Assembly: GCA_017439305.1 (NCBI GenBank)
Contig: JAFSJK010000069.1
Span: forward strand, 1-64,000
Length of the DNA stretch: 64,000 bases
Direction: 5' to 3'
From: Bacteroidales bacterium
GTDB lineage: Bacteria; Bacteroidota; Bacteroidia; Bacteroidales; UBA932
The notes beneath the pieces were generated by a model, which worked only from the letters and a program-made list of their open reading frames with translations, did not search any database and was not told the DNA's origin. A program made the translations under genes and the position numbers. Positions 1 to 10,600 of the stretch are shown here, piece after piece (the stretch's first letter is position 1; each line of letters starts with the position of its first letter).

Positions 1-1572
1 GCCCTCGGCCACGAACAGGCCGGCGATCATCAGGGATTCCGCCTTCGAGCCCTCGGTCTTGTTCTCGGTGGTCTGGAAGGACTCGTCGGGGTTGTCGGAG
101 AAGCAGTTCAGGTTCAGGCAGTCGTTCCAGTCGGCCCGGCCAATGAGCGGTAGGCCGTGGGGGCCGAGGTTGTCCGTCACGTGCTTGAAGCTGATTTTCA
201 GGTGCTCCAGCAGCGAAACCTCAGTTCCGGGCTGGTTGTCAAAGGGCACCGGCTCCTGAAGGATGCCGAAATCCCCCGTCTCCCGGATATAGGCGACGGT
301 GCCGAAGATGAGCCAGAGCGGATCGTCATTGAAACCGCCGCCGATGTCGTTGTTTCCGCGTTTGGTAAGGGGCTGGTACTGGTGGTAGCACCCGCCGTCC
401 GGGAACTGGGTGGAGGCGATGTCGATGATGCGCTGCCGGGCCCGCTCCGGGATGAGGTGGACGATGCCCGCGAGGTCCTGGTTGGAATCGCGGAAACCCA
501 TGCCCCGGCCAATGCCGCTCTCGAAGTAGCTGGCGCTCCGGCTGAAGAAGAAGGTGATCATGCACTGGTACTGGTTCCAGACATTCACGGTCCGGTCCAG
601 TTCGGGGACCCCGGATTCCACGATGAAGCGGTCCAGGAGGTCGTCCCAGAAGGCTCTCAGCGCGGCGAAAGCCAAATCGACCTGCGCCCCGGTCGCGAAC
701 GCGTCCATCATTGCCTGCGCCTTGGCCTTGTTGATGACCTGCGGGGCGACAAACTTCTCCTCGGGAGCATTCTCCACATACCCCAGCACGAAGATGATCT
801 CCTCCGTCTCCCCAGGCTCGAGCGTCAGGTCGAACCGGTGCGAGGCTACGGGACTCCAGCCATGGGCGACGGAGTTCCCGGAAGTTCCGGCCAGTACCTG
901 CTGCGGAGCGTCAAACCCGTTGTACATGCCGATGAACGTTTCCCGGTCGGTATCGAAACCATCGAACGGCCGATTCACGCCGTAGAAGGCGTAATGGTCC
1001 CGGCGCTCGCGGTATTCGGTCTTGTGATAGAGGACGTTTCCCTCGATTTCCACCTCGCCTGTAGACAGGTTGCGCTGGAAGTTCTCCATGTCGGTGGAGG
1101 CATTCCACAGACACCATTCCACGAAGGAGTACAGTTGGAAGGATTTCTTCGCCGCACCCGTATTTGTCAGTTTCACCCGGTGTACCTCGCAACGATGGCC
1201 GATGGGCACGAAGAAAAGGACATCAGCCCTCAGGCCGTCCTTCTCCCCCGTCAGCCGGGTATATCCCATGCCATGGCGGCACTCATACGAATCCAGCGGC
1301 GTCTTGCAGGGCTTCCAGCCCGGATTCCAGACGGTATCCCCATCCTTGATGTAGAAATAGCGTCCGCCCGCGTCCATCGGCACTCCGTTGTAACGGTACC
1401 GGAGAATCCGGCGGAACTTGGCGTCCTTGCAGAAGCAATAGCCGCCGGCGGTGTTGGAAATCAGGGAAAAGAAGTCCTTCGTCCCCATGTAATTGATCCA
1501 GGGCCACGGGGTGGCGGGATCCGTAATGACGTACTCGCGGTGGGCGTCGTCGAAATAGCCGAACTCTTTCAT
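1..1572 (-). CDS. GH94 glycoside phosphorylase, cellobiose phosphorylase-like (3' end outside the window)
   Basis: Cytosolic enzyme that splits a beta-linked glucose disaccharide with inorganic phosphate, giving glucose 1-phosphate and a free sugar. The reading frame is open for 524 codons to the left edge; family members have about 800 residues, so the C-terminal third is missing from the window. The N-terminus (MKEFGYFDD, then WPWINYMG and SNTAGGY) and the [13 protein letters not shown] stretch near residue 355 are typical of cellobiose phosphorylases. The general-acid aspartate is expected in the RADWND motif at 479-484. There is no signal peptide. It follows the GH2 gene by 68 bases on the same strand, so it probably shares its message and completes breakdown of an imported disaccharide. 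The family is clear; whether the donor is cellobiose or another beta-glucoside is inferred. Confidence 0.88.
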   Translation of the reverse strand, partial: MKEFGYFDDAHREYVITDPATPWPWINYMGTKDFFSLISNTAGGYCFCKDAKFRRILRYRYNGVPMDAGGRYFYIKDGDTVWNPGWKPCKTPLDSYECRHGMGYTRLTGEKDGLRADVLFFVPIGHRCEVHRVKLTNTGAAKKSFQLYSFVEWCLWNASTDMENFQRNLSTGEVEIEGNVLYHKTEYRERRDHYAFYGVNRPFDGFDTDRETFIGMYNGFDAPQQVLAGTSGNSVAHGWSPVASHRFDLTLEPGETEEIIFVLGYVENAPEEKFVAPQVINKAKAQAMMDAFATGAQVDLAFAALRAFWDDLLDRFIVESGVPELDRTVNVWNQYQCMITFFFSRSASYFESGIGRGMGFRDSNQDLAGIVHLIPERARQRIIDIASTQFPDGGCYHQYQPLTKRGNNDIGGGFNDDPLWLIFGTVAYIRETGDFGILQEPVPFDNQPGTEVSLLEHLKISFKHVTDNLGPHGLPLIGRADWNDCLNLNCFSDNPDESFQTTENKTEGSKAESLMIAGLFVAEG

Positions 1573-1640
1573 GTCCTGTATGGTCGATACAGGACAAAGT
1601 TACGCACAGAATCGCGGACTTGCAATACCTTCAGAGGCCG

Positions 1641-3434
1641 TCATTTCCCTTCATACCAGGCTTTCATGACATAGAACGCCTTCTTTTTCCGGCCGTCGTC
1701 GCTGACAAGGCCTTTGCGGTTATAGTAGTCCTGGACGCCGGGAAGGACGCGGCGTGGGGAACGGAAGTCCTTGAGGATCCAGGGCGTAGTGCCGGAAAGT
1801 CCGTCGATCCGGTCCAGCATCGCCGTATTCTGGATATACAGGTTCTCCTGGAATTCCTCGGTCCAGCGCTCGCCTTTGTCCCCATGCAGGCCGGCCCTGG
1901 CACCTCCGCCGAACTCACTCACGATCACCGGTTTCTCATAAGGAATCTCCCAGGTCATCTTCGGGGCGTCGTCCACATCGCGGTACCAACCGATGTACTG
2001 GTTGAAGCTCACGACGTCCACAAACTCGTGCATATTGTCCTGCAGGCGGTTATGGTAATTGGAAGCGGAAGTTACCTCCATGGCCATGCTGATGAGCCGG
2101 GAATTGTCCAGTGAGCGGGCATATGTGGCCAGCCGCCCCAGGAAGCTGTCCCGCTCGGGCGAATGCGGCGTTTCGTTGGCGATGCTCCAGATGATGACGT
2201 TCGCCCGGTTCACGTCCCTCTCAATCATGTCCCGCAGCTGCGCCTGCGCATTGGCATAGGTACCCGGGTCGGTCCAGGCGATGGTCCAGTAGACCGGGAT
2301 TTCCGACCAGACCAGGAATCCTTCCCGCTCAGCCTCCCGCACCATGTATTCATTGTGCGGATAATGCGCCAGGCGGACGAAGTTGCAGCCCATCTCCCGG
2401 GCCCATCCCAGCCGGACGGCGGCATCCTCCGCCGAATTCGCCCGACCGCCGCCGAAAGCCTTCTCGTCGTGGATGCTGATTCCTTTCAGGAAAATGGGCT
2501 TTCCGTTCAGCAGAATCTGTTTTCCCCGGGTCTCGATGCTGCGGAACCCGATCGCATCCTTCACCGTTTCCCCGTCCAGATCGATGCAGACCTCATACAG
2601 CCGGGGATTGTCGGGGGACCAGAGTTCCGGCCTGGCCTTCACATCCAGCGAGGCCGTGCCGTCCGCTCCGGTGACCACGGTCTTGTCCACCTTGAGTTCC
2701 GGGACCGAAAGCCGGACTCTCTTTCCCGCCACCGGAGCGTTGAGCCTGACTTTCCAATGAAGGAGTCCGTAATCCTTCCGGTCCAGTAGGAGGCTGTAAT
2801 TCTCCACATAGACCGGCGCCACGTCCACCAGCAGGATGTCCCGGGTAATGCCGCCGTAGTTCCACCAGTCGAAGATCTGCGTAGGGACGTCTTCGGCGTG
2901 CCGCTTGTTGTCCACTTTCACGACCACAAAGTTGTTCCCGTCCACGACCAGGTCCGTAATGTCCATGTTGAATGGCGTGAAACCGCCGACATGATGACCA
3001 GCCTGCTTGCCGTTCACCCATACATGGGCCTCATAGTTCACGGCACCGAAATACAGGAGCGTCCGCCGCCCTTCCGCGGGATGCCAGGTGAAGTCCTTCT
3101 TGAACCACACCGTTCCCTCGTAGAAGAACAGCCGCTGGTCGCGGGTATTCCAGTCGGAGGGAAGCACCATCCTGTCGGACTTGTCGAAATCATATTCGAT
3201 GAGGTCCTTGGGCGTCTGAGGTTTGGCATTCTGGAAAAAGCCCCACGGCGTAGGATTCATCCGGTAGTCGTAATAGCCCTCCTCCTGCACATCCACGATG
3301 TAGCTCCACTCCCCCGCGAGCGTAGTGGTATTCCGTCCGGGAATGTTCCCGACCAGGGGAATCTCTTCGGCCCGGAGGGCCAGGGAACCGGCCAGGAGCA
3401 GAAAGGCCGAAGTCTTCAGAATCAAGTGCTTCAT
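1641..3434 (-). CDS. Secreted GH2 beta-glycosidase (beta-glucuronidase/galactosidase-like)
   Basis: Retaining exo-beta-glycosidase of clan GH-A, probably periplasmic. The 597-residue protein has a signal peptide (about 1-22), a jelly-roll sugar-binding domain (about 35-205), an Ig-like domain (about 205-300) and a TIM barrel. E421 in SIANE is the expected acid/base and E507 in VSEFGGG the nucleophile. The short, three-domain layout resembles beta-glucuronidases and small beta-galactosidases more than LacZ; the sequence alone does not fix the sugar. It lies 15 bases downstream of the hybrid regulator gene and upstream of GH94 on the same strand, so the three are likely co-transcribed. Family certain, substrate open. 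Confidence 0.88.
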   Translation of the reverse strand: MKHLILKTSAFLLLAGSLALRAEEIPLVGNIPGRNTTTLAGEWSYIVDVQEEGYYDYRMNPTPWGFFQNAKPQTPKDLIEYDFDKSDRMVLPSDWNTRDQRLFFYEGTVWFKKDFTWHPAEGRRTLLYFGAVNYEAHVWVNGKQAGHHVGGFTPFNMDITDLVVDGNNFVVVKVDNKRHAEDVPTQIFDWWNYGGITRDILLVDVAPVYVENYSLLLDRKDYGLLHWKVRLNAPVAGKRVRLSVPELKVDKTVVTGADGTASLDVKARPELWSPDNPRLYEVCIDLDGETVKDAIGFRSIETRGKQILLNGKPIFLKGISIHDEKAFGGGRANSAEDAAVRLGWAREMGCNFVRLAHYPHNEYMVREAEREGFLVWSEIPVYWTIAWTDPGTYANAQAQLRDMIERDVNRANVIIWSIANETPHSPERDSFLGRLATYARSLDNSRLISMAMEVTSASNYHNRLQDNMHEFVDVVSFNQYIGWYRDVDDAPKMTWEIPYEKPVIVSEFGGGARAGLHGDKGERWTEEFQENLYIQNTAMLDRIDGLSGTTPWILKDFRSPRRVLPGVQDYYNRKGLVSDDGRKKKAFYVMKAWYEGK

Positions 3435-3449
3435 TCTCTAATCAGTATT

Positions 3450-6400
3450 TCAGGATGGGTTTTTCATACGCCGGTATTCGGACGGAGAACAACCGTACTC
3501 CTCCCGGAAACACTGGCGGAAATAGATGAGACTGTTGATGCCGACATTCCACGCGGTCTCGGAGACGTTAAAGTTCCCCGAGGCCAGCATCTCGGCCGCC
3601 TTCCGCATCCGGATCTTCCGGATATACTCGTTGGCGGAGATGCCCAGGAGCGATTTCATCTTGCGGTAGAGCGTGGAAACGCTCATGTGGAGGTTTTCCG
3701 AAAGCCAGACCACATCCAGATTCTCGGAAGAGAGATTCTCCTCGATGAGTTCGGTGATCCGCCGGACGAATTCATTGTCGATCGCCAGGAAGGAATTGGC
3801 GGCGACCTCCTGCTCCTCCCGCTCCCGGATGGCGCTTCCGAACTGTTCGGCCAGGCGCTGGCGGGATTCCAGCAGGTTGCGGACGCGGCTCCGGAGCATG
3901 CTGGCCGTGAAGGGCTTGGTCAGATAGGAATCGGCACCGGCCTCATAACCTTCGCTCCGCGCCTCATTCGTGTCCTTTGCGGTGAGGAGCACGACGGGAA
4001 TATGGCTCACCTGCACGTCCTTCTTGATACGGGAACAGAGTTCGATGCCGTCCATCACCGGCATCATGATGTCGCTGATCACCAGGTCCGGCACCGACTT
4101 GAGGATGGCGGACCAGCCTTCGGCGCCGTCCTTGGCCAGCACGACGGTATAATCCTCCCCCAGGGTTTCCCGGATATAATTCCGGATGTCCTCGTTGTCC
4201 TCCACGACGACCAGGATGGGTTTGGAATCCTGCCTCGGATCCGGCAGAGGCTCCTGCCCGGACAGTTCCTCCCTGGCCGCCCTTCCCTCCAGCGGGATGG
4301 AGACCGTGAAGATGCTGCCCTTTCCGGGCTCGCTGTCCACGTGGATCTGCCATCCGGACAACTGCACGAGATTCTTGACCAGGGCCAGGCCGATGCCGGT
4401 TCCCTGGGCCAGATGGTCCCCGCGGATCTGGTAGTAGCGCTGGAAGATTTTCTCCAGTTCGTCCCGGGCGATGCCGTATCCCGTGTCCGAAACGCTCATT
4501 TCCGCAGTCCGGCCGTCCTCCGCCGTGGCAAGACGCAGGGTAACCGTTCCGGAAGGGGTATACTTCAAGGCATTGGACATCAGATTGTTCAGGATGGATG
4601 TAACAATGTCCGGATCGAATTCGGTGAGGATTCCTTTCTCCACCTCCAGGGCGATGGCCGTCTCCCGGTGGGTATTGGCTTCGACGAATCCCCGCCCGAC
4701 TCCTTCCACCATCGTACTCAGGTCACCGTAAGCGGCATGGACCTGCATGTTCTCCGTCTCGGTCTTCCGGAAATTCAACAACGTATTGATCAGGTCCAGG
4801 AGCCGGTTGGCGTTCTGCTGGACGACCCGTACCTTGGCCCGGGCCTTCTCCGACAGGGAAGGGTCGTTCTTCAGGTCCTCGGCAGGGCTGATGATCAGGG
4901 TCAGCGGGGTCCTCAGTTCGTGGGTGATGTTGGTATAGAACCGCAAACGTTCCTCATTGGCTTCCTGTTCCATCCGGGCGGCCGCCTGTTCCTGCTTCAG
5001 GTTGTTCCTCCGGCGTGCCCGCGCAAAGAGGGCGGTGACCACGATTCCCGCCAACAGCAATGCAAGCAGGGCATACAGGATCAAGGCGACCTTCGACAGC
5101 CACCAGGGGGGCGTAATCCGGATCTGGAGGAAGGCTACATCGCGGCTCCAGTCATCGTTGATGAGACGGGAACGGACCTGGAGGAGGTATTTTCCGGGAG
5201 GCAACTGGCGGAAATTCAGCACATGGCTGTTCTCCGCCGGATACCAGTCCCCGCTGCCGATCCGCCAGGAGAACTCGGTCTGGTCCATCAGGCCGAAGTC
5301 GTCGGGAGCGAAGGAAATGAAGAAATTGTTCTGGCGGTGGTTCAGGACAATCTCTTTCCGGTTCCCCAGGAAGACGGTCTGCCGGTCCTGTTCCTGGGAC
5401 ACGGAAGTAAAGATGCCCAGTTCCGAAAAATGGACCCGGGGAGGGACATCCCCGCGCTTGACATTCCCGGGGTAAAAGACAGTGATGCCCTCGGTGGAGC
5501 CGAAGCAGAGGTAGCCGTCATCCCGGATGGCGGCGGCCCCGTTCTGGTAATTGCCCGGAGCGATATTGTTCCGATAGCCGAATTCCGTGACTTCCCCGTC
5601 GTTCCGGTCGACCCGGCAGATGGAAAGGTTGGTGGCGAACCAGATGTCTCCGTCCCGGTCCTCCACCAGGGCGCGGATGAATTCGGACCGGAGCGGCGTC
5701 CGGACCGAAAAAGTGGAATCCACGACAGGGACAGGACCGGACAGGTCATACCGGACCAGGCCCCGTCCGGTCGCCGCCCACATCCTTCCTTCCCGGTCAG
5801 CCAGCAGGTCCAGGACCATGTTGGCCGATGAAACCGATCCTGTCTGGAAGTGGGCGACCGTCTCCATGTTCCGGTCATAGACAATGACCCCTCGGCCGAA
5901 AGTCCCCACCCAGAGCCTGCCTTGGGGATCGAGGGCCAGGGACCGCAGGAAGTTCTCCGGCAGGCGGTCCTGCGCGGAAAAACGGTGCAGCAGATTCCCG
6001 GATTTCCGGTCTGCGAGATAGAGTCCGGTTCCGGTTCCAAGCCATAAAGAATCTCCTTGCTGGAGCATGCAGCGGACTTCGACGACAGGCACCTGAAACT
6101 TCCTCCTGCCTGCCGCGTCGTAAACGGCCGTCGTTCCGGTAAAAGAACCCACCCAAAGGTTTCCGTCCGTGTCGACCAGGGAAGACAGGATGCTTTTCCC
6201 GGTATCGCCCGATCGCGGATCGTCCATCCGGTGGAAATCGCGGTCCAGGATGTCGATCCGGCCGCCCTCACCTCCGACAATCAGCCTGCCATCCCGGGAA
6301 AAAGCCACCGAAGTCACGCTGGAACTGGACAGGGGGTCGGGATAAAGATAGGCGGAGAAGGGCTTCGGCCGCCGGCTGACGAAAAGGACTCCGCGGCCAT

Positions 6401-7400
6401 AGGATCCCAGCCAGAGATTACCGAAGGCGTCCTCGCACATGGCATGGACACCGATGTCGGAAAGCTCCTCCGTCTGCGGAAGCCGGGTGAAAGCGGGATG
6501 GCCGGAAATCGCATCCAGGTCCGCCGTCCAGACCCCCTGGAAATCAGGAGAGACCAACAGTTTCCGGTCCTGGGTGACCATCACGGAGAAGATCTCCCCC
6601 TCCGGCAGGTCGGAATTCTCCCGGTTGAAAACATGGAAATCCCGCGTGACAGGCCGGAAGAAAGCCAGGCCCGACCAGGTACCGAACCAGATGTTGTTGT
6701 CCGGGTCGCGATACACGCAGCCGATGATGTTGGAAGGCAGGCCGTTCTCCTGCCCGTTGGCCTCATAGCGGACCGCGGTCCGCTTCTCGGGATCCAGGAC
6801 GGTAACGCCCTCCCCGTAGTGACCTATATATATCTTGCCGTCCGCACCGATTGTAAAACAGTGGATACGATAGTCCAGCATGCCCTCCACGTTGGTGGAA
6901 TTGAAATGGTCGATCGCTCCTGTCGACGGATTGAAGCGGTCGATGCCGTCCAGGTAGGTGCTGATCCAGATATTCCCGTTCCCGTCCTGCTCCATATGGG
7001 TGATTTCCGGGGAGGAGATGCCCGTCTCGGAACCGTCCGGATAGAAAAGGTCCGACTGTCCCGTCAGATAATGGTACCGGCCGAGACCGGCGCGCTGCGT
7101 TCCGACCCAGACCACGTCGGAGTTCCGGTCGGCCAGCACCTGGTTCAGGTTGTTCCCGGGAATGCTGCCCGAAGCCTGCGTATAATCGTGGACGGAAACC
7201 CCGTCGAACCGGTTCATCCCTTCCTCCGTCCCGATCCAGACCGCCCCGTAGCGGTCGATGTCCAGGGAGACGACGAAATTGTTGGATAGACCCCGTCCCG
7301 TCGTCAGGCGCTGGGTTTGGACGGGCATCGCCGGCTCTGCCCCCGGAAGGGACAGGCTCGCCAGGAATAATACAAAAAGAAGGAAGGTTCGGCGTTTCAT
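3450..7400 (-). CDS. Hybrid two-component system sensor/response regulator (HTCS)
   Basis: One-protein sensor and transcription activator that controls a polysaccharide locus. The 1316-residue protein has a signal peptide (1-20), a periplasmic two-propeller sensor built of repeats with WVG/WIG/WFG motifs (about 35-645), a Y_Y_Y domain (about 690-765), one membrane helix (769-793), a histidine kinase dimerisation domain with H827 in THELRTPL, an ATPase domain (N-box near 938, GTGIGL at 1000), a receiver domain with D1110 in SDIMMPVMDG, and a C-terminal AraC helix-turn-helix (about 1215-1312). I chose the ATG at 7400 because it starts a signal peptide; the frame stays open 249 bases further but that part looks non-coding. 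It is divergent from the DUF5107/SusCD genes and probably activates both directions. Confidence 0.95.
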   Translation of the reverse strand: MKRRTFLLFVLFLASLSLPGAEPAMPVQTQRLTTGRGLSNNFVVSLDIDRYGAVWIGTEEGMNRFDGVSVHDYTQASGSIPGNNLNQVLADRNSDVVWVGTQRAGLGRYHYLTGQSDLFYPDGSETGISSPEITHMEQDGNGNIWISTYLDGIDRFNPSTGAIDHFNSTNVEGMLDYRIHCFTIGADGKIYIGHYGEGVTVLDPEKRTAVRYEANGQENGLPSNIIGCVYRDPDNNIWFGTWSGLAFFRPVTRDFHVFNRENSDLPEGEIFSVMVTQDRKLLVSPDFQGVWTADLDAISGHPAFTRLPQTEELSDIGVHAMCEDAFGNLWLGSYGRGVLFVSRRPKPFSAYLYPDPLSSSSVTSVAFSRDGRLIVGGEGGRIDILDRDFHRMDDPRSGDTGKSILSSLVDTDGNLWVGSFTGTTAVYDAAGRRKFQVPVVEVRCMLQQGDSLWLGTGTGLYLADRKSGNLLHRFSAQDRLPENFLRSLALDPQGRLWVGTFGRGVIVYDRNMETVAHFQTGSVSSANMVLDLLADREGRMWAATGRGLVRYDLSGPVPVVDSTFSVRTPLRSEFIRALVEDRDGDIWFATNLSICRVDRNDGEVTEFGYRNNIAPGNYQNGAAAIRDDGYLCFGSTEGITVFYPGNVKRGDVPPRVHFSELGIFTSVSQEQDRQTVFLGNRKEIVLNHRQNNFFISFAPDDFGLMDQTEFSWRIGSGDWYPAENSHVLNFRQLPPGKYLLQVRSRLINDDWSRDVAFLQIRITPPWWLSKVALILYALLALLLAGIVVTALFARARRRNNLKQEQAAARMEQEANEERLRFYTNITHELRTPLTLIISPAEDLKNDPSLSEKARAKVRVVQQNANRLLDLINTLLNFRKTETENMQVHAAYGDLSTMVEGVGRGFVEANTHRETAIALEVEKGILTEFDPDIVTSILNNLMSNALKYTPSGTVTLRLATAEDGRTAEMSVSDTGYGIARDELEKIFQRYYQIRGDHLAQGTGIGLALVKNLVQLSGWQIHVDSEPGKGSIFTVSIPLEGRAAREELSGQEPLPDPRQDSKPILVVVEDNEDIRNYIRETLGEDYTVVLAKDGAEGWSAILKSVPDLVISDIMMPVMDGIELCSRIKKDVQVSHIPVVLLTAKDTNEARSEGYEAGADSYLTKPFTASMLRSRVRNLLESRQRLAEQFGSAIREREEQEVAANSFLAIDNEFVRRITELIEENLSSENLDVVWLSENLHMSVSTLYRKMKSLLGISANEYIRKIRMRKAAEMLASGNFNVSETAWNVGINSLIYFRQCFREEYGCSPSEYRRMKNPS

Positions 7401-7653
7401 GGAGGCGCAGCTGTTTTCTGTATCAAAGGTATTCAAAAAAAACCATTTATCGTATGGAATCCGTGCATTGACCGGAAAAAGACCATTTTTGAACGGAAAC
7501 AGACCCTTTCCCGGGGTTTCGTTTACTAAATTTAAGGCGAAAAATGGTTGGTTGATTTGGTATGACGCCGTCCTCCGGCAAAAACCACCGCTGCCGGAGG
7601 ACCGGGCGTCAGAGAAAAGAGACCGCAAGACAATAACACTAACTATCAACTAT
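7401..7653. promoter_or_regulatory. Divergent regulatory region between HTCS and the DUF5107/SusCD operon
   Basis: A 253-base, AT-richer gap between two divergent transcripts. On the minus strand a -7 box TAccTTTG lies at 7424-7431, 24 bases before the HTCS start; no good -33 element is visible. On the plus strand I see no clear -7 box before the ATG at 7654, in line with activator-dependent transcription by the HTCS. The binding site of the AraC domain is expected here, but I cannot point to it. Confidence 0.5.
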
Positions 7654-10600
7654 ATGAGAAAACCCATCCGTTTCCTGCTGGCTGTCGCCGCCTTCTCTCT
7701 CCTGGCGTCAGCCGCCTCAGCGCAAGTCAAGATCAAGGAAACCAAGACGACGATCCCGACCTACCTGGTCGGAGATCCGGAACTGGATCCTTATTTCTTC
7801 ACCGGTCGTACCTACCAGGGTGCCGCCGGACACATTTATCCGTATCCCATCTATGACATCCTCACGGATGACCGCGTGGACCGGGAATACAAGTACCTGA
7901 CCCTCGAGAACGAATACACCGAGATCGGCGTGCTTCCCGAAATCGGCGGCCGTATCTTCCACGCCCGCGACAAGGAGAACAGCTATGACTTCTTCTATCG
8001 CCAGCATGTGATCCGTCCGGCCCTGATCGGTATGATCGGTTCCTGGATTTCCGGCGGTGTGGAATGGAACATCCCGCACCACCACCGCGCTTCCTCCACC
8101 CTCAACGCCGGTTATGAAATCGTCGAGAACGCCGACGGCAGCAAGACCATCTGGATCGGCGAAACCGAACTCCGTCAGCGCCTCAAGTGGAACATCGGCC
8201 TGACCATGTATCCCGGCAAGTCCTATGTGGAGGCCACCTTCCAGATGCAGAACCGCACCCCGATGATGCAGTCCTTCCTGTACTGGGCCAACGTGTCGGT
8301 CCACGCCAACGAGAACTACCAGGTGCAGTTCCCGCCGCAGACCGTCTACGGCACCACTCACAGCAAGACCAACTACTCCGACTGGCCTTTCACTGCAGCG
8401 GCCGGTGCCCAGGATGCCTGGGACACCAGCTGGTGGAAGAACTGGAGAGGCAGCAACTCCACCTTCGCCGTCAACTACGCCCAGGATTTCCTGGCCGGCT
8501 ATGATTTCGGCAAGGACGCCGGTACCGTCCACTTCGCGAACCACCACGTGGTTCCCGGCAAGAAGTTCTTCCTGTGGGGTACCGAAAGCGTTTGGAACGA
8601 GATGCTTACCGAAGAGGATGGCGCCTACCTCGAGCTGATGGTCGGTACCTTCTCCGACAACCAGCCGGACTACAGCTGGATCGGCCCGAACGAAGTCCGC
8701 ATCACCAAGCAGTACTGGTATCCGATCAAGAAGATCGGCGGTGCCAAGAACGCGACCCTCGAAGCGGCCGTGAACGTGGAGCGCAAGTCCCCGACCACCG
8801 TCATGGTGGGCTTCAACGCCACTTCCCTGTACAAGGGCGCGAAGGTGGTGGTGAAAGCCGGCGGCACCGTGCTTGCCGAGGAAACCATCACCATCGACCC
8901 GAACACCCCGTTCCTGAAGGACTATAACGTTTCTTCCGCCATTCCGGACAAGGACATCTGCGCCGCCCTGTATGACAGCAAGGGCGTCGAGCTCGTAAGC
9001 TACAGCCCCGTGGTGAAGGATGACATCGAGCGCCCGCACCCGGCCGACCGTCCGAAGGAGCCCGCGGAGTATGAATCCGTGGAAGAACTCCTCCTCGCCG
9101 GACAGCGCCTCGAGGAATTCCACAACGCGCGCGTGAATCCTCTTCCTTATTATGAGGAAGCTCTCCGCCGCGACCCGAAAGACTCCCGCGTGAACGTGAA
9201 CCTGGGTATCTGGTATGCCCGTCACGCCCAGTGGGAAAAGGCCGAAGGCTATCTGCAGACGGCCTACCAGCGCCTGACCGGCCTCCACTTCATGCCTGAG
9301 GTGGACAAGACCGGCATCCTGTATCAGACCAATCCGAAGGACGGCGAGATGCTCTACTACCTGGGCGTCGTCTCTTCTGCACTGGGCAAGTGCTCCGAGG
9401 CCGAGAGCTACTTCTGGAAATCCACCTGGTATCCGGGCTTCCAGAGCGCTTCCTACCGCTATCTGGCCGAACTCTACTGGAAGCAGGGCAAGAAGGACAA
9501 GGCGATGGATGCCATCGACCGTTCCATCGACCTGAGCGGCAAGAGCACCGTCTCAAAGTTCCTGAAATCCTTCTTCCTGAGCGAGCAGGGCCGCACGGCC
9601 GACGCGAAGGCCCTCCTCAAGGAGAACATCGCCTTCGATCCGCTCGACTTCCTCAGCCAGATTGAACTCGCCCGCCTGGAAGGCAGCGACGCCGGCTTGA
9701 ACCACGCCCTTACCCACATGGGCATTCCGCTCCAGGAAGTGATTGAAGTGTCCACCTTCTACGGTGGTGTCGGCGCCTACAAGCAGGCCACCTGGCTCCT
9801 GGATTACGCCATGGCCCACGGTACGCCGTATGCCTCCACCCCGATGCAGAAGAACGCCGTCGAGCCCTTCACGGCCTCCCCGCTGCTGAACTACATGGCC
9901 GGTTACTACACCTCCCTCGCCGGTGACAAGGACAAGGCCCTCGCCTACTACCAGAAGGCCGCCGCGATGTCTCCGGACTTCTGCTTCCCGTCCCGCGTGG
10001 AGGAGAAATCGATGCTGGAGGACGTCATCGCCCTGAACCCGTCCGACGCCAAGGCCCGCTACTACCTGGGCAACCTGCTCTACTACTATGAGCAGAAGGA
10101 CGAGGCCATCGAGGCCTGGAAGGCATCCACGCAGGTGAATCCGAACTACGGCCTGGCCTGGCGCAATCTCGGTTTCGCCACCGACAAGTACCTGAACGAC
10201 AAGGCCGCCGCCGCTGACCTCTACAAGAAGGCCATCGCCGTCGACCCGACCGATCCGAAGTACTTCACCGAATACGACATCCTGGCCGAAGCCCTCGGCA
10301 CCCCGTCCAAGGAGCGCCTCGCCCTGATGGACAAGAACCGCAAGACTGTCTTCAAGTCCGACGATGCCACTTCCCGGCTGGTTTACCTGTATGTGGAGAA
10401 CGGCAAGTACGATCAGGCGCTTGACATCCTGAAGGACCGTCACTTCCGCGTCTGGGAAGGCGGTCAGACCGTCTACACCCAGTTCGTGGACGCCCACCTG
10501 CTCCGCGGTCTCGGCCTCCTTTCCAAGAAGAAGAATGCCAAGGCCCTCGAGGACTTCCTCGCCGCCGGCACCTTCCCGCGCAACCTGGAGACCAACGAAC

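Noticed and set aside
2898-5831. Long plus-strand open frame opposite the HTCS and GH2 genes
   Set aside because: Composition artefact; it crosses two genes with intact domain series on the other strand.
7401-7649. N-terminal extension of the HTCS frame
   Set aside because: The extension has no domain and would bury the signal peptide; a -7 box at 7424-7431 lies inside it.
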